A stretch of 64,000 nt of DNA, taken from NCBI GenBank assembly GCA_015709675.1, contig CP054182.1:1157448-1221447 (forward strand). Reading direction: 5' to 3'. The translations under genes and the position numbers were made by a program. The first letter of the stretch is position 1. The number at the start of each line of letters is the position of its first letter. The notes under the pieces were generated by a model. It worked only from the letters and a program-made list of their open reading frames with translations. It searched no databases and was not told where the DNA came from. This document shows positions 35,186 to 43,140 of this stretch, piece after piece. Source of the stretch: Ignavibacteriales bacterium. Its GTDB lineage: Bacteria; Bacteroidota; Ignavibacteria; Ignavibacteriales; Ignavibacteriaceae.

Positions 35186-36907
35186 ATGATACAGATAATT
35201 TTATTTTTTGTACTTCTGCTTGCATCCAACCTGATGCAGGCAGAGGTTCGTTATGTAAGCAAGACAGGCAGCAGTACGCCGCCTTACACATCACCTGAAA
35301 CCGCAAGTGATTCAATTAAGAAATGTATTGATATCTCTAATCCGGGTGATACAATATTTATAAAGAATGGTATATATAGCGAAGAACTGAGAATCACGAA
35401 AAAACTATATTTTATTGGTGAGGGTGCTGACAGTACAATCATAGCACGATCATCGAATCCGACCGTTCTTAGGTTTGAAAGAGGTGGCCTAATGGATGGT
35501 ATTTCAATAATCAATCAAACTACAGACCTCGGGACACATGCTGTTTATCCAATTATCCCACTGAGTGATACACTCATAATTATCAATTGTAAACTTTATG
35601 CTAAATCCGGGTGTATTGCTATGTCTAATGGTCACCTAATTGTTGAGAACTGTTATTTAAAGGGCGGCGCATTTATTGGTACTTTGGGCTTGTCACCAGA
35701 GTCATCTATTTTCCTAAAAAACAATATTTCATTTCAAGAGAAATATTTAGCTACCTTTAGCACTCATGCAACAATCCTGAATAATCTATTTTACTCAAAA
35801 GAGAGCATTATATATCTTCAAAACAATGCTCCTCACTTAGTGGCTAATAATATTTGTATCAGCGAAAACAACACTGTAGGCACAGGTATTAAAGGTCTGG
35901 GTGTTACTTTTCTTAACAACTTGGTTAGTGGTTATTTTGAGTGGGGTGGTATCGGGCTTCATTTGCATGGCGTTATTAAAAATAACATTGTTATAAATTC
36001 ACATACCGGGGTGACGGGCGCTCATCCAGACGGCTATCCGACTGATTATGTGGTAAAATACAATAATTTCTATAGACCTATTAACACTTATAGGAATATG
36101 CTCCCCGACAACACCAACATTGATGTTTTCCCCATGTTTAACAGTGAGCAGGAGGGGGATTTTCGTTTGCAAAAGTATTCCCCCTTGATTGATGCCGGTG
36201 ACCCCGCAATACTTGACCTTGACGGCACACGCAGTGACATAGGCCCCTACGGCGGACCCTACGGTATGGTGTATGAATATGAAGACCGGCCGCCTCTGCC
36301 ACCAGTAATGGTTTCCTTTAACAGAACAAGAACATCGGTTATGCTTTTCTGGAGGAAAAATCAGGAACGGGATTTGACTGATTACCGGATTTATGCAGAT
36401 ACTACCTCGGCTGGTTTTAGCATGGCTGATAGTTTACTAGTAGGGCAGACTCAGGATACAACCTTTACCCTCCCGCTACCGGACTCAGGGCGAGTGTACT
36501 ATTACAGAATAAGCGCAAGGGACAGTATTGGCAATGAGTCTGCATTGAGCAATACCTTAACGCTTGTAATGACATCAATTGAAGAACAAACTGAGCGAAT
36601 AACTCCTGGACAGAGCGGCCTGGCTGGGAATTATCCGAATCCATTTAACCCGACCACAACCATAGTCTATCGCCTTGCGGAGCGGAGTTATGTAAAACTG
36701 TATATATACACGCTTAAAGGGGAGCTCTATGACCTGCGGGTGAACGAGGAGCAGCAGCCGGGAGAGTACCGGTATTTATTTAACCCGAAAGAAAAAGGAA
36801 CCATGAGTGACCTTGCCAGCGGCGCTTATTTTTACATGCTTGAAACCAAAGGCAGCGAAACCGGTAAAATCATGAGAGATACGGGTAAGATGCTGTTGAT
36901 GAAATAG
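35186..36907 (+). CDS. Secreted right-handed beta-helix protein with FN3 and T9SS tail
   Basis: A 573-residue exported protein. After a signal peptide (MIQIILFFVLLLASNLMQA) comes a parallel beta-helix (residues ~35-330) with pectate-lyase/DUF1565-like features: ADSIKKCIDISNPGDTIFIKNGIY and repeated NN-turns such as LNNLFYS and KNNIVIN. A fibronectin III-like domain (~370-465) and a T9SS tail follow (NYPNPFNPTTTIVYRL ... LASGAYFYML). The beta-helix part is distinctly AT-rich, and the composition switches near 36170. A carbohydrate-binding or carbohydrate-cleaving role is plausible, but no catalytic set is identified. Confidence 0.83.
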   Translation: MIQIILFFVLLLASNLMQAEVRYVSKTGSSTPPYTSPETASDSIKKCIDISNPGDTIFIKNGIYSEELRITKKLYFIGEGADSTIIARSSNPTVLRFERGGLMDGISIINQTTDLGTHAVYPIIPLSDTLIIINCKLYAKSGCIAMSNGHLIVENCYLKGGAFIGTLGLSPESSIFLKNNISFQEKYLATFSTHATILNNLFYSKESIIYLQNNAPHLVANNICISENNTVGTGIKGLGVTFLNNLVSGYFEWGGIGLHLHGVIKNNIVINSHTGVTGAHPDGYPTDYVVKYNNFYRPINTYRNMLPDNTNIDVFPMFNSEQEGDFRLQKYSPLIDAGDPAILDLDGTRSDIGPYGGPYGMVYEYEDRPPLPPVMVSFNRTRTSVMLFWRKNQERDLTDYRIYADTTSAGFSMADSLLVGQTQDTTFTLPLPDSGRVYYYRISARDSIGNESALSNTLTLVMTSIEEQTERITPGQSGLAGNYPNPFNPTTTIVYRLAERSYVKLYIYTLKGELYDLRVNEEQQPGEYRYLFNPKEKGTMSDLASGAYFYMLETKGSETGKIMRDTGKMLLMK

Positions 36908-36932
36908 TGAGAAAATTATCCTAAAATTTATT

Positions 36933-39575
36933 TTGTTAGTGTTCATAGCGGCCGCTGTAATTCATCCGCAAAAGCAGCCCATATATCAGAATAGTTCCTA
37001 TTCGATATATCCGGAGTCAGTGGTTCAGGGGGAATACTCTGCTCAGGTAAAATCGGAGGGATCAATAGTATCCAATTATTTGCCGGCTTTCAGCGGAGGG
37101 CTTGACCGTAATCTGATTTTTAAGTTCAGTATTAACGGCTTTGATAATGAGCGTCCCCCGGGGCTCGATCACCGGGTGTTTCTGAATCCGAACGGGGGGC
37201 GTTTTGTAACTCCGGTTTATACCTTCGGGCGATCTACCGAAGCAGACACGGTTCTTGAAGACGGACCTGAGTATCCCATCGCTCCGAATGAAAAATTTCA
37301 GGTTGTATTCCGGGTGAATATGAATGAGGTTCTTGCTTCATTACAAACTGAGGGTTCGTTTACCTGCTATAACGGTCAGGTAATTATAAAAAAGGATTTT
37401 ACGGGGGTATATATCATGGGAAGTTCGGCTCCGTTAAACTGGGACTTCCCAGGTCCTGCAAAGGAAAAACAGTTTCAGCTCACTGATCCCGACAATGATG
37501 GCATCTATGAGGTTGCTCTTGAATTTGTAAACGGTTTCAGAAGAGCGCCTTCTGAGGAGGTCGGCTTTCTCTGGAAGCAGTCGCTGGATCTAAAAGGATT
37601 TCCGGAATACACTTCCCCCTATCCGCTTCTGAATGCAATATATAGAATGTCATTGGAGGAGATGAAAGAGAACATTCGCAAGGATGGTGCTTTAATGGCG
37701 GGGGAAAAATGGACTGGTGTCTGGACCCGCGATATCAGTTACAGCATACTTCTTTCACTGGCAATCGTGAATCCCGATGCCTGCAAAACCAGTTTGATGG
37801 CTAAGGTGAAAGACGGCATCATCATACAGGATACCGGCACCGGCGGCTCCTGGCCGGTTTCTACTGACCGGATGACCTGGGCACTGGCGGCGTATGAAGT
37901 ATATCTTTCCACTCGCGACAAGAAGTGGCTCAGAACTGCGTTTGATATCATCAGCAAAAGCGTTAAAGCAGATCAGAAAAATGTATTTGACCCTGCAACC
38001 GGGCTTGTCCGGGGTGAAACCAGTTTTCTGGACTGGCGTGAGCAGACTTATCCCCGCTGGATGCAGCCGGCTGATATATATTCTTCTCCCGCACTCGGCA
38101 CGGGTGCGGTGCATGCAAGGACGTATCAGATCCTTGCTTTGATGGTAGATGAACTGAAGGAAGATGCCGCTTTTTACCGGATGCAGCACTCCGAACTGAT
38201 CTGGGCGCTTAATCAGCAGTTTTGGAATGAACGTGAGGGGTATTACAATAGTTATATATACGGAAGGATTTTTCCGGTTCGTTCATCCAGAACCGAGGCA
38301 CTTGGTAACGCTCTTATGGTATTATTTAATCTCTCAGAGGGAAAGGATGAGCAGATTGTAAAAAGCTATCCTGTTTCAGATTACGGAACACCCGTTGTCT
38401 GGCCCCAGGAGCCGGGCATTCCCCCGTATCATAATAACGGAATATGGCCGTTTGTTGAAGCATTCAGAATGTGGTCAGCAAAGAAGGTATATAATGAATC
38501 GGCAGTTATGCACTCTTTTGCTTCTTTGTTAAGGAGTTCCGCACTCTTCCTTACGAACAAGGAAAATCTGGTGGCCGAAACAGGGAGCAGCGCGGGAACG
38601 GAGATAAACTCCGACAGGCAGTTATGGTCGGTGGCTGGCAGTCTTGCCTGGGTTTACCGCATTCTTTTTGGCGTTGAGATGAATGAACAGGGAGTTTCGT
38701 TTCAGCCGTATATACCCGGCGGCCTGAAGGGGAAACATGAGCTGAAAAACCTCAAGCTGGGGAATACACTGTTTCATATAACAGTAGAAGGGGAAGGATC
38801 CGTAATTGCATCATATAAGGTAAACGGGAAAACTACAGAAAAACGCGTCTTTAATCATTCAGAAAAGGGAACATATAAGATTGAAATTGTGCTTCGGAAA
38901 GAGGAAAGTTCTTCTGATATAATGCTGAAAGGTGTCAGTTTTGCTCCCCTGATGCCGGTGCCCCGTTTTGACGGCGAGACCATCTCATGGGATGAGGTGC
39001 CGGGCGCTGAACTGTATAATATATACCGTAACGGGGAACTGCTGACCTGGGTGCATGTTCCGAATTACACCCCCGATGAGGATGATTTTATTTGCGAATA
39101 CCAGATTTCCGCAGAAAACAGTGACGGGCTGGAATCGTTTCTTTCAGAACCGCTGAGAACCGGAATTACCGAATTTCATTTCAGCATATCCTCGCTTCTG
39201 AATTCCGGTGATGAGTATATAACACTTCTTGCTGATGAAAACCAGATTCTGGATCTGACCGTCAACATACCTGAGGACGGCACCTACAGCATTGATTTTC
39301 TTTATGCAAACGGCAGCGGGCCGGTGAATACTGACAACAAGTGCGCAGTGAGGACTCTTCAGATTAATGGTGGAACAGGAAGCACCGTTGTGTTTCCACA
39401 GAGAGGAACCGGGGAGTGGGAGTCGTACGGTTACTCGAATGTTGTTTCAGCAAACCTGATGGAAGGAACTAATACCTTCCGGCTCTCGTATCATCCACTT
39501 GACAGGAATATGGACGGACAGATGAACACCGCTCGTATTATGGTCATGCGTATCTCCCGTATATACGGTTCATGA
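36933..39575 (+). CDS. Secreted (alpha/alpha)6-barrel glycosidase with CBM20-like and CBM6/35-like domains
   Basis: A protein of 880 or more residues. A CBM20-like starch-binding domain (~125-190, VYIMGSSAPLNWDFPGPA) leads into a six-hairpin catalytic domain (~215-610) with GVWTRDISYSILLSLA, GGSWPVSTDRMTWALAAYEV and WPQEPGIPPYHNNGIWPFVE, as in glucoamylase/debranching/GH63-like enzymes. A carbohydrate-binding beta-sandwich ends the protein. Alpha-glucan degradation alongside the GH13 enzyme is inferred. TTG at 36933 is the only standard start, but it truncates the signal peptide. One extra A in the A-run at 36912-36915 would open a GTG start at 36907 giving MRKIILKFILLVFIAAA, overlapping the upstream stop codon. 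Confidence 0.82.
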   Translation: MLVFIAAAVIHPQKQPIYQNSSYSIYPESVVQGEYSAQVKSEGSIVSNYLPAFSGGLDRNLIFKFSINGFDNERPPGLDHRVFLNPNGGRFVTPVYTFGRSTEADTVLEDGPEYPIAPNEKFQVVFRVNMNEVLASLQTEGSFTCYNGQVIIKKDFTGVYIMGSSAPLNWDFPGPAKEKQFQLTDPDNDGIYEVALEFVNGFRRAPSEEVGFLWKQSLDLKGFPEYTSPYPLLNAIYRMSLEEMKENIRKDGALMAGEKWTGVWTRDISYSILLSLAIVNPDACKTSLMAKVKDGIIIQDTGTGGSWPVSTDRMTWALAAYEVYLSTRDKKWLRTAFDIISKSVKADQKNVFDPATGLVRGETSFLDWREQTYPRWMQPADIYSSPALGTGAVHARTYQILALMVDELKEDAAFYRMQHSELIWALNQQFWNEREGYYNSYIYGRIFPVRSSRTEALGNALMVLFNLSEGKDEQIVKSYPVSDYGTPVVWPQEPGIPPYHNNGIWPFVEAFRMWSAKKVYNESAVMHSFASLLRSSALFLTNKENLVAETGSSAGTEINSDRQLWSVAGSLAWVYRILFGVEMNEQGVSFQPYIPGGLKGKHELKNLKLGNTLFHITVEGEGSVIASYKVNGKTTEKRVFNHSEKGTYKIEIVLRKEESSSDIMLKGVSFAPLMPVPRFDGETISWDEVPGAELYNIYRNGELLTWVHVPNYTPDEDDFICEYQISAENSDGLESFLSEPLRTGITEFHFSISSLLNSGDEYITLLADENQILDLTVNIPEDGTYSIDFLYANGSGPVNTDNKCAVRTLQINGGTGSTVVFPQRGTGEWESYGYSNVVSANLMEGTNTFRLSYHPLDRNMDGQMNTARIMVMRISRIYGS

Positions 39576-40154
39576 GGAGAGGGTCAGGATAAGTCCCTCT
39601 TTCGGATTACCGGCAAAACGGTGTTTGTTCTTCAGGTAAGCCGCCCCTCCGGTCCAGCAGGCAAGCGCATCAAGCTGATGGTTGTTGGCGGGAGTGTCAG
39701 CCGGCGGCAGTTTGATATATTGTGAGAAAAGAGAATACGATTCTTCTAATGGAGTATCTTTTGCTATACCGCAGATTTTTTTGATATCTGCCGGATAGGT
39801 TTCGAATACCTGAATGCCAAGAGATTCAAGATGGTCTTTCAGTTCAATGCCCCGTGCAGTGAAGCCGCCAAGGAACATAGGTGACATTGCATCAAGCTCC
39901 CTGTCTGACTGGCGGTACATATAATCGGTGCATGCTTTTAGTCCGCGATAAACCCCGGGCAGAGACAGGGGAACATCTATAAAGACCATTCCGGGCTGGT
40001 ATTCATTAACAAAGTCTTTAATCATTTCCGAGGCATCGGTTTTTTTTGTGCTTTGTAAAAAAGTAAGCCGCCGGTTTTTCAGATAACAGATAACGGTGGT
40101 CCCATTCAATTTTCCGCCGAAATCTATGCCGATATGAGTAAGTTTCTTGTTCAT
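39570..40154 (-). CDS. DUF429 family protein (RNase H-like fold)
   Basis: A 194-residue cytoplasmic protein resembling DUF429, a predicted RNase H-fold nuclease family. The first strand GIDFGGKLNGTTV carries the leading Asp, GMVFIDVPLSLPGVYRG the second acidic position, and HQLDALACWTGG the C-terminal Asp. Its 3' end overlaps the convergent glycosidase gene by 6 bases, and its start is 13 bases from the divergent exonuclease gene, a compact arrangement. The natural substrate is unknown. Confidence 0.68.
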   Translation of the reverse strand: MNKKLTHIGIDFGGKLNGTTVICYLKNRRLTFLQSTKKTDASEMIKDFVNEYQPGMVFIDVPLSLPGVYRGLKACTDYMYRQSDRELDAMSPMFLGGFTARGIELKDHLESLGIQVFETYPADIKKICGIAKDTPLEESYSLFSQYIKLPPADTPANNHQLDALACWTGGAAYLKNKHRFAGNPKEGLILTLSS

Positions 40155-40167
40155 GTTATAATACTTT

Positions 40168-41163
40168 ATGTACCTGAAAAATACATTATTAACGGTAAAT
40201 AAAAACGGACTCTACTGTGCCGCCGGTGATTTTTATATAGACCCCTGGCGGGGAGTTGACCGCGCTGTGGTCACTCACGGCCATAGCGATCATGCTCGTC
40301 CCGGGTCCCGCTTATATCTTTCCTGCAAAAAGTCGGAACTGATACTGAAAGAACGCCTTGGCAACAGGATATCTCTTCAGACGGCTGATTATAATTCTCC
40401 GGTTGTGATAAATGGCGTTACAGTATCATTTCATCCGGCCGGGCATATACCAGGTTCAGCTCAGGTTCGTGTTGAGCACCGGGGGGAAATATGGGTGGTA
40501 TCGGGGGACTATAAACTGGAAGATGACGGACTTTCGGATCCTTTTGAGCCGGTGAAGTGTCACGCCTTTATTACCGAATCAACATTCGGAGCACCCGTTT
40601 ATCACTGGGAGCCGCAGGAAAAAGTATATGAGGCGGTAAACGGCTGGTGGAGCCGGAACTGCATGCAGGGAAAAACATCAGTAATATATGCGTATTCGCT
40701 GGGCAAGTCGCAGCGGCTGATTAACGGACTTGACCACGCCATCGGAAGGATATACTGCCATCCGGCAGTTGCTTCTATGAACGAGCGGGTGAGGCAGTCC
40801 GGTTTTACGCTGAAAGAGTGCACTCCGTTGAGTCTTAAAGAGGAGCAGGATTACCGCGGGGCGATGGTTATCATTCCCCAGTCCTCAGGAATCAGCGAAT
40901 ATATGAGAAGATTTACTGCCCCAGAGGATGCATATATCTCCGGCTGGATGCAGATAAAAAAGATGAGAAAATCTTCAGGACGCCCGGCTGCCTTTACGCT
41001 TTCTGATCATGCGGACTGGCCGGGGCTGCTTAAGGCAATTAAAGCAACGGGGGCTCACAGGATATATGCAACACACGGATATACTGAACTGCTCACCCGC
41101 TGGCTTCTTGATAGCGGATATGACGCTTCTGTTCTCCCTTCCCCCTATACCGGAAGGGAATAA
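40168..41163 (+). CDS. Metallo-beta-lactamase-fold DNA exonuclease (ligase-associated type)
   Basis: A 331-residue MBL-fold nuclease of the beta-CASP/SNM1-like group. Metal ligands are clear in THGHSDH (His37, His39, Asp41, His42); further ligands lie in AGHIPGSAQ, SGDYK and the C-terminal LSDHADW. The length and the motif STFGAP fit the ligase-associated DNA exonuclease family, which usually sits next to an ATP-dependent DNA ligase and a DEXH helicase. Neither is in this window. It may resect DNA ends in repair. The DUF429 gene is divergent from it. Confidence 0.85.
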   Translation: MYLKNTLLTVNKNGLYCAAGDFYIDPWRGVDRAVVTHGHSDHARPGSRLYLSCKKSELILKERLGNRISLQTADYNSPVVINGVTVSFHPAGHIPGSAQVRVEHRGEIWVVSGDYKLEDDGLSDPFEPVKCHAFITESTFGAPVYHWEPQEKVYEAVNGWWSRNCMQGKTSVIYAYSLGKSQRLINGLDHAIGRIYCHPAVASMNERVRQSGFTLKECTPLSLKEEQDYRGAMVIIPQSSGISEYMRRFTAPEDAYISGWMQIKKMRKSSGRPAAFTLSDHADWPGLLKAIKATGAHRIYATHGYTELLTRWLLDSGYDASVLPSPYTGRE

Positions 41164-41580
41164 AGCTCTCTTTTTACCCCTCTTTGTAATCGCTGGTCTT
41201 ACCAAAAAATCCGCCATTCTGCAAGAAAAATCTGACTTTTCGATGAAAATTTATTTTCCGGTTTGGTGAAAATTAACTTGCAGAACTTCCTCTCTTTGAG
41301 ATATTTTTGAAAGCAGTTACACGGAAAGAGCCGTGTTAATAAAATGTGGATAACTTTCTTCTGTGAAATTATGTTTCACAATGGTTTCTTAACAATTATT
41401 TAACTTTGGGCCTTTTAGCTGTTAAGTTACTTGAAACTGAACCTTTAAGTTATTGAAATATAAAGAGTTAGAGAGTTTTTGGGTTTGTGGATAAGTTGTT
41501 GATAAATATCTAACTAAACGTATAAGAGATTAAAAATTGAACAAATTTGAGGCAGATTCGGGCATTGGTAATGTGGATAA
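41164..41580. other. Probable chromosomal replication origin region (oriC) upstream of dnaA
   Basis: The 373-base gap before dnaA is AT-rich and carries exact DnaA boxes (TGTGGATAA, the reverse of TTATCCACA) at 41345-41353 and 41486-41494. A third lies just inside dnaA at 41572-41580. Near-matches TGTTAATAA (41334-41342) and TGTTGATAA (41497-41505) add to the cluster. All point the same way. No gene is seen in the gap. dnaN does not follow dnaA here, so the position as origin rests on the boxes and AT content. Confidence 0.65.
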
Positions 41581-42985
41581 CCCCGAAAAAGCATTTAATG
41601 ATAACAATGGTTTTTCTGCATCGGAAGCAAAAAAACTATGGAGTGAGTGCCTCCATGTTATTAAAAAGCGGGTAAACGAAAGAACCTATTCTACCTGGTT
41701 TCTTCCGGTTCAGCCCCTTTCTCTTTCGGGAAAAGTGCTGACCCTTGAGTTTCCGAACCTGTTTTTCCATGAATGGGTTGATACTCATTACGGAGAGGTA
41801 ATTAGTGACACGGTAAGGGGCATTATTGGCGGAGAGGCAAGAATAGAATATGCGGTTTCAGAGAAGCAGGCGGTTTTTGAGGATGACCTTCCGCCGGTAG
41901 TTATAAAAAAGCCGCTTATTCCCCCGCCGGCTCCCAAAAAGCAGCCGGAGTTTACCACCAACCTGAACCCAAAGTATGTGTTTGATAACTTCATCCGTGG
42001 GGAGCATAATCAGCTTGCGCGGGCTGCCGCCATGGCAATCAGCAATAATCCCGGCAAAACTTCCTTTAATCCCTTTTTTGTGTATGGCGGGGTCGGGCTG
42101 GGCAAAACCCATCTGATACAGGCAATCGGAAATGCGGTACTGCAGAACTCCCCCGAAAAGCGGGTTATCTATGTGACATCTGATAAATTCACCACCGATT
42201 TTGTGGACGCCATCCTGGGTGAAAAAACCAATGAGTTTTCCAGTTTTTACCGCAGTATGGATATCCTGATTCTTGATGATATTCAGTTTCTGACCGGAAA
42301 GGAAAAAACGCAGGATTTATTCTTTCACGTTTTTAACGCCCTGCATCAGATGAACAAGCAGATTGTCCTTTCCAGTGACCGGGCTCCTAAAGATCTGAAG
42401 GGAATGGATGACCGGCTTATCTCCCGTTTTAACTGGGGACTTACGGCGGATATTCAGGCGCCTGATCTCGAAACCCGCATAGCTATCCTGATGCGCAAGG
42501 CCGAGGAGATGCAGCTTGAAATATCACCCGAAACCCTTGAGCATATAGCTACCCATATCACTTCCAACATCCGTGAACTTGAAGGAACACTGGTAAAGCT
42601 CCTTGCTAATGCCATGCTCAGTTCAAGCCCTATTACCATTGATCTGGTGCGGAAAACTGTACGGGAAATTTCCACAACCAAAAAAACCAATCTCAGCATT
42701 GATCTTATCACCAGATATGTATGCGAGTATCTGCATATTGACGAGAAAAAAATCCGTGATAAAACACGGAAGCAGGAAATAGTGAATGCACGCCAGATCG
42801 CAATGTATCTTTCAAAAGAACTCACAAAATCCGATCTGAAAACCATTGGCCTGCATTTTGGCGGGAGGGACCACTCAACGGTTATTCATTCTATTAATAC
42901 CGTCCGTGAAGATATGACCAAAGATACCCTGCTTGCTGACACCGTGCAGTCTATCCGTCAGAAGATTGAAACTGCCGCGTTCTGA
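41537..42985 (+). CDS. dnaA: Chromosomal replication initiator DnaA
   Basis: Replication initiator ATPase, 482 residues. Domain I (~30-95) contains AKKLWSECLHVIKKRVNERT; a Pro-rich linker follows (KKPLIPPPAPKKQ). The AAA+ domain III has Walker A GGVGLGKTH (Gly184-Thr191) and Walker B LILDDIQF. The DNA-binding domain IV ends with GLHFGGRDHSTVIHS. The start is TTG at 41537 with AAGAGA about 10 bases upstream; a TTG start fits tight control of DnaA amount. One DnaA box lies within the first codons, so autoregulation is likely. Confidence 0.96.
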   Translation: MNKFEADSGIGNVDNPEKAFNDNNGFSASEAKKLWSECLHVIKKRVNERTYSTWFLPVQPLSLSGKVLTLEFPNLFFHEWVDTHYGEVISDTVRGIIGGEARIEYAVSEKQAVFEDDLPPVVIKKPLIPPPAPKKQPEFTTNLNPKYVFDNFIRGEHNQLARAAAMAISNNPGKTSFNPFFVYGGVGLGKTHLIQAIGNAVLQNSPEKRVIYVTSDKFTTDFVDAILGEKTNEFSSFYRSMDILILDDIQFLTGKEKTQDLFFHVFNALHQMNKQIVLSSDRAPKDLKGMDDRLISRFNWGLTADIQAPDLETRIAILMRKAEEMQLEISPETLEHIATHITSNIRELEGTLVKLLANAMLSSSPITIDLVRKTVREISTTKKTNLSIDLITRYVCEYLHIDEKKIRDKTRKQEIVNARQIAMYLSKELTKSDLKTIGLHFGGRDHSTVIHSINTVREDMTKDTLLADTVQSIRQKIETAAF

Positions 42986-42993
42986 GAAAATAC

Positions 42994-43015
42994 GCCGGTA
43001 AGTATCTCTACCGGC
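42994..43015 (+). terminator. Hairpin after dnaA, possible terminator
   Basis: A 7-bp perfect stem (GCCGGTA with TACCGGC) and an 8-base loop, 8 bases after the stop codon. There is no T run, so termination is uncertain. Confidence 0.35.
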
Positions 43016-43140
43016 AGGAAGTGATGCCGGTTATTCTGCTGATTCGCTTCTAAAAGGAGATCCGCAATGGGAATGAAATCATTTCAGAATTGAGTAAATT
43101 TGGTCTGCATATTTTAAACTAATAGTGATTGTACCTCCCG

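Noticed and set aside
36908-36933. Calling the glycosidase gene a pseudogene
   Set aside because: The rest of the 880-codon frame is intact and its domains are complete; only the first few codons are in doubt.
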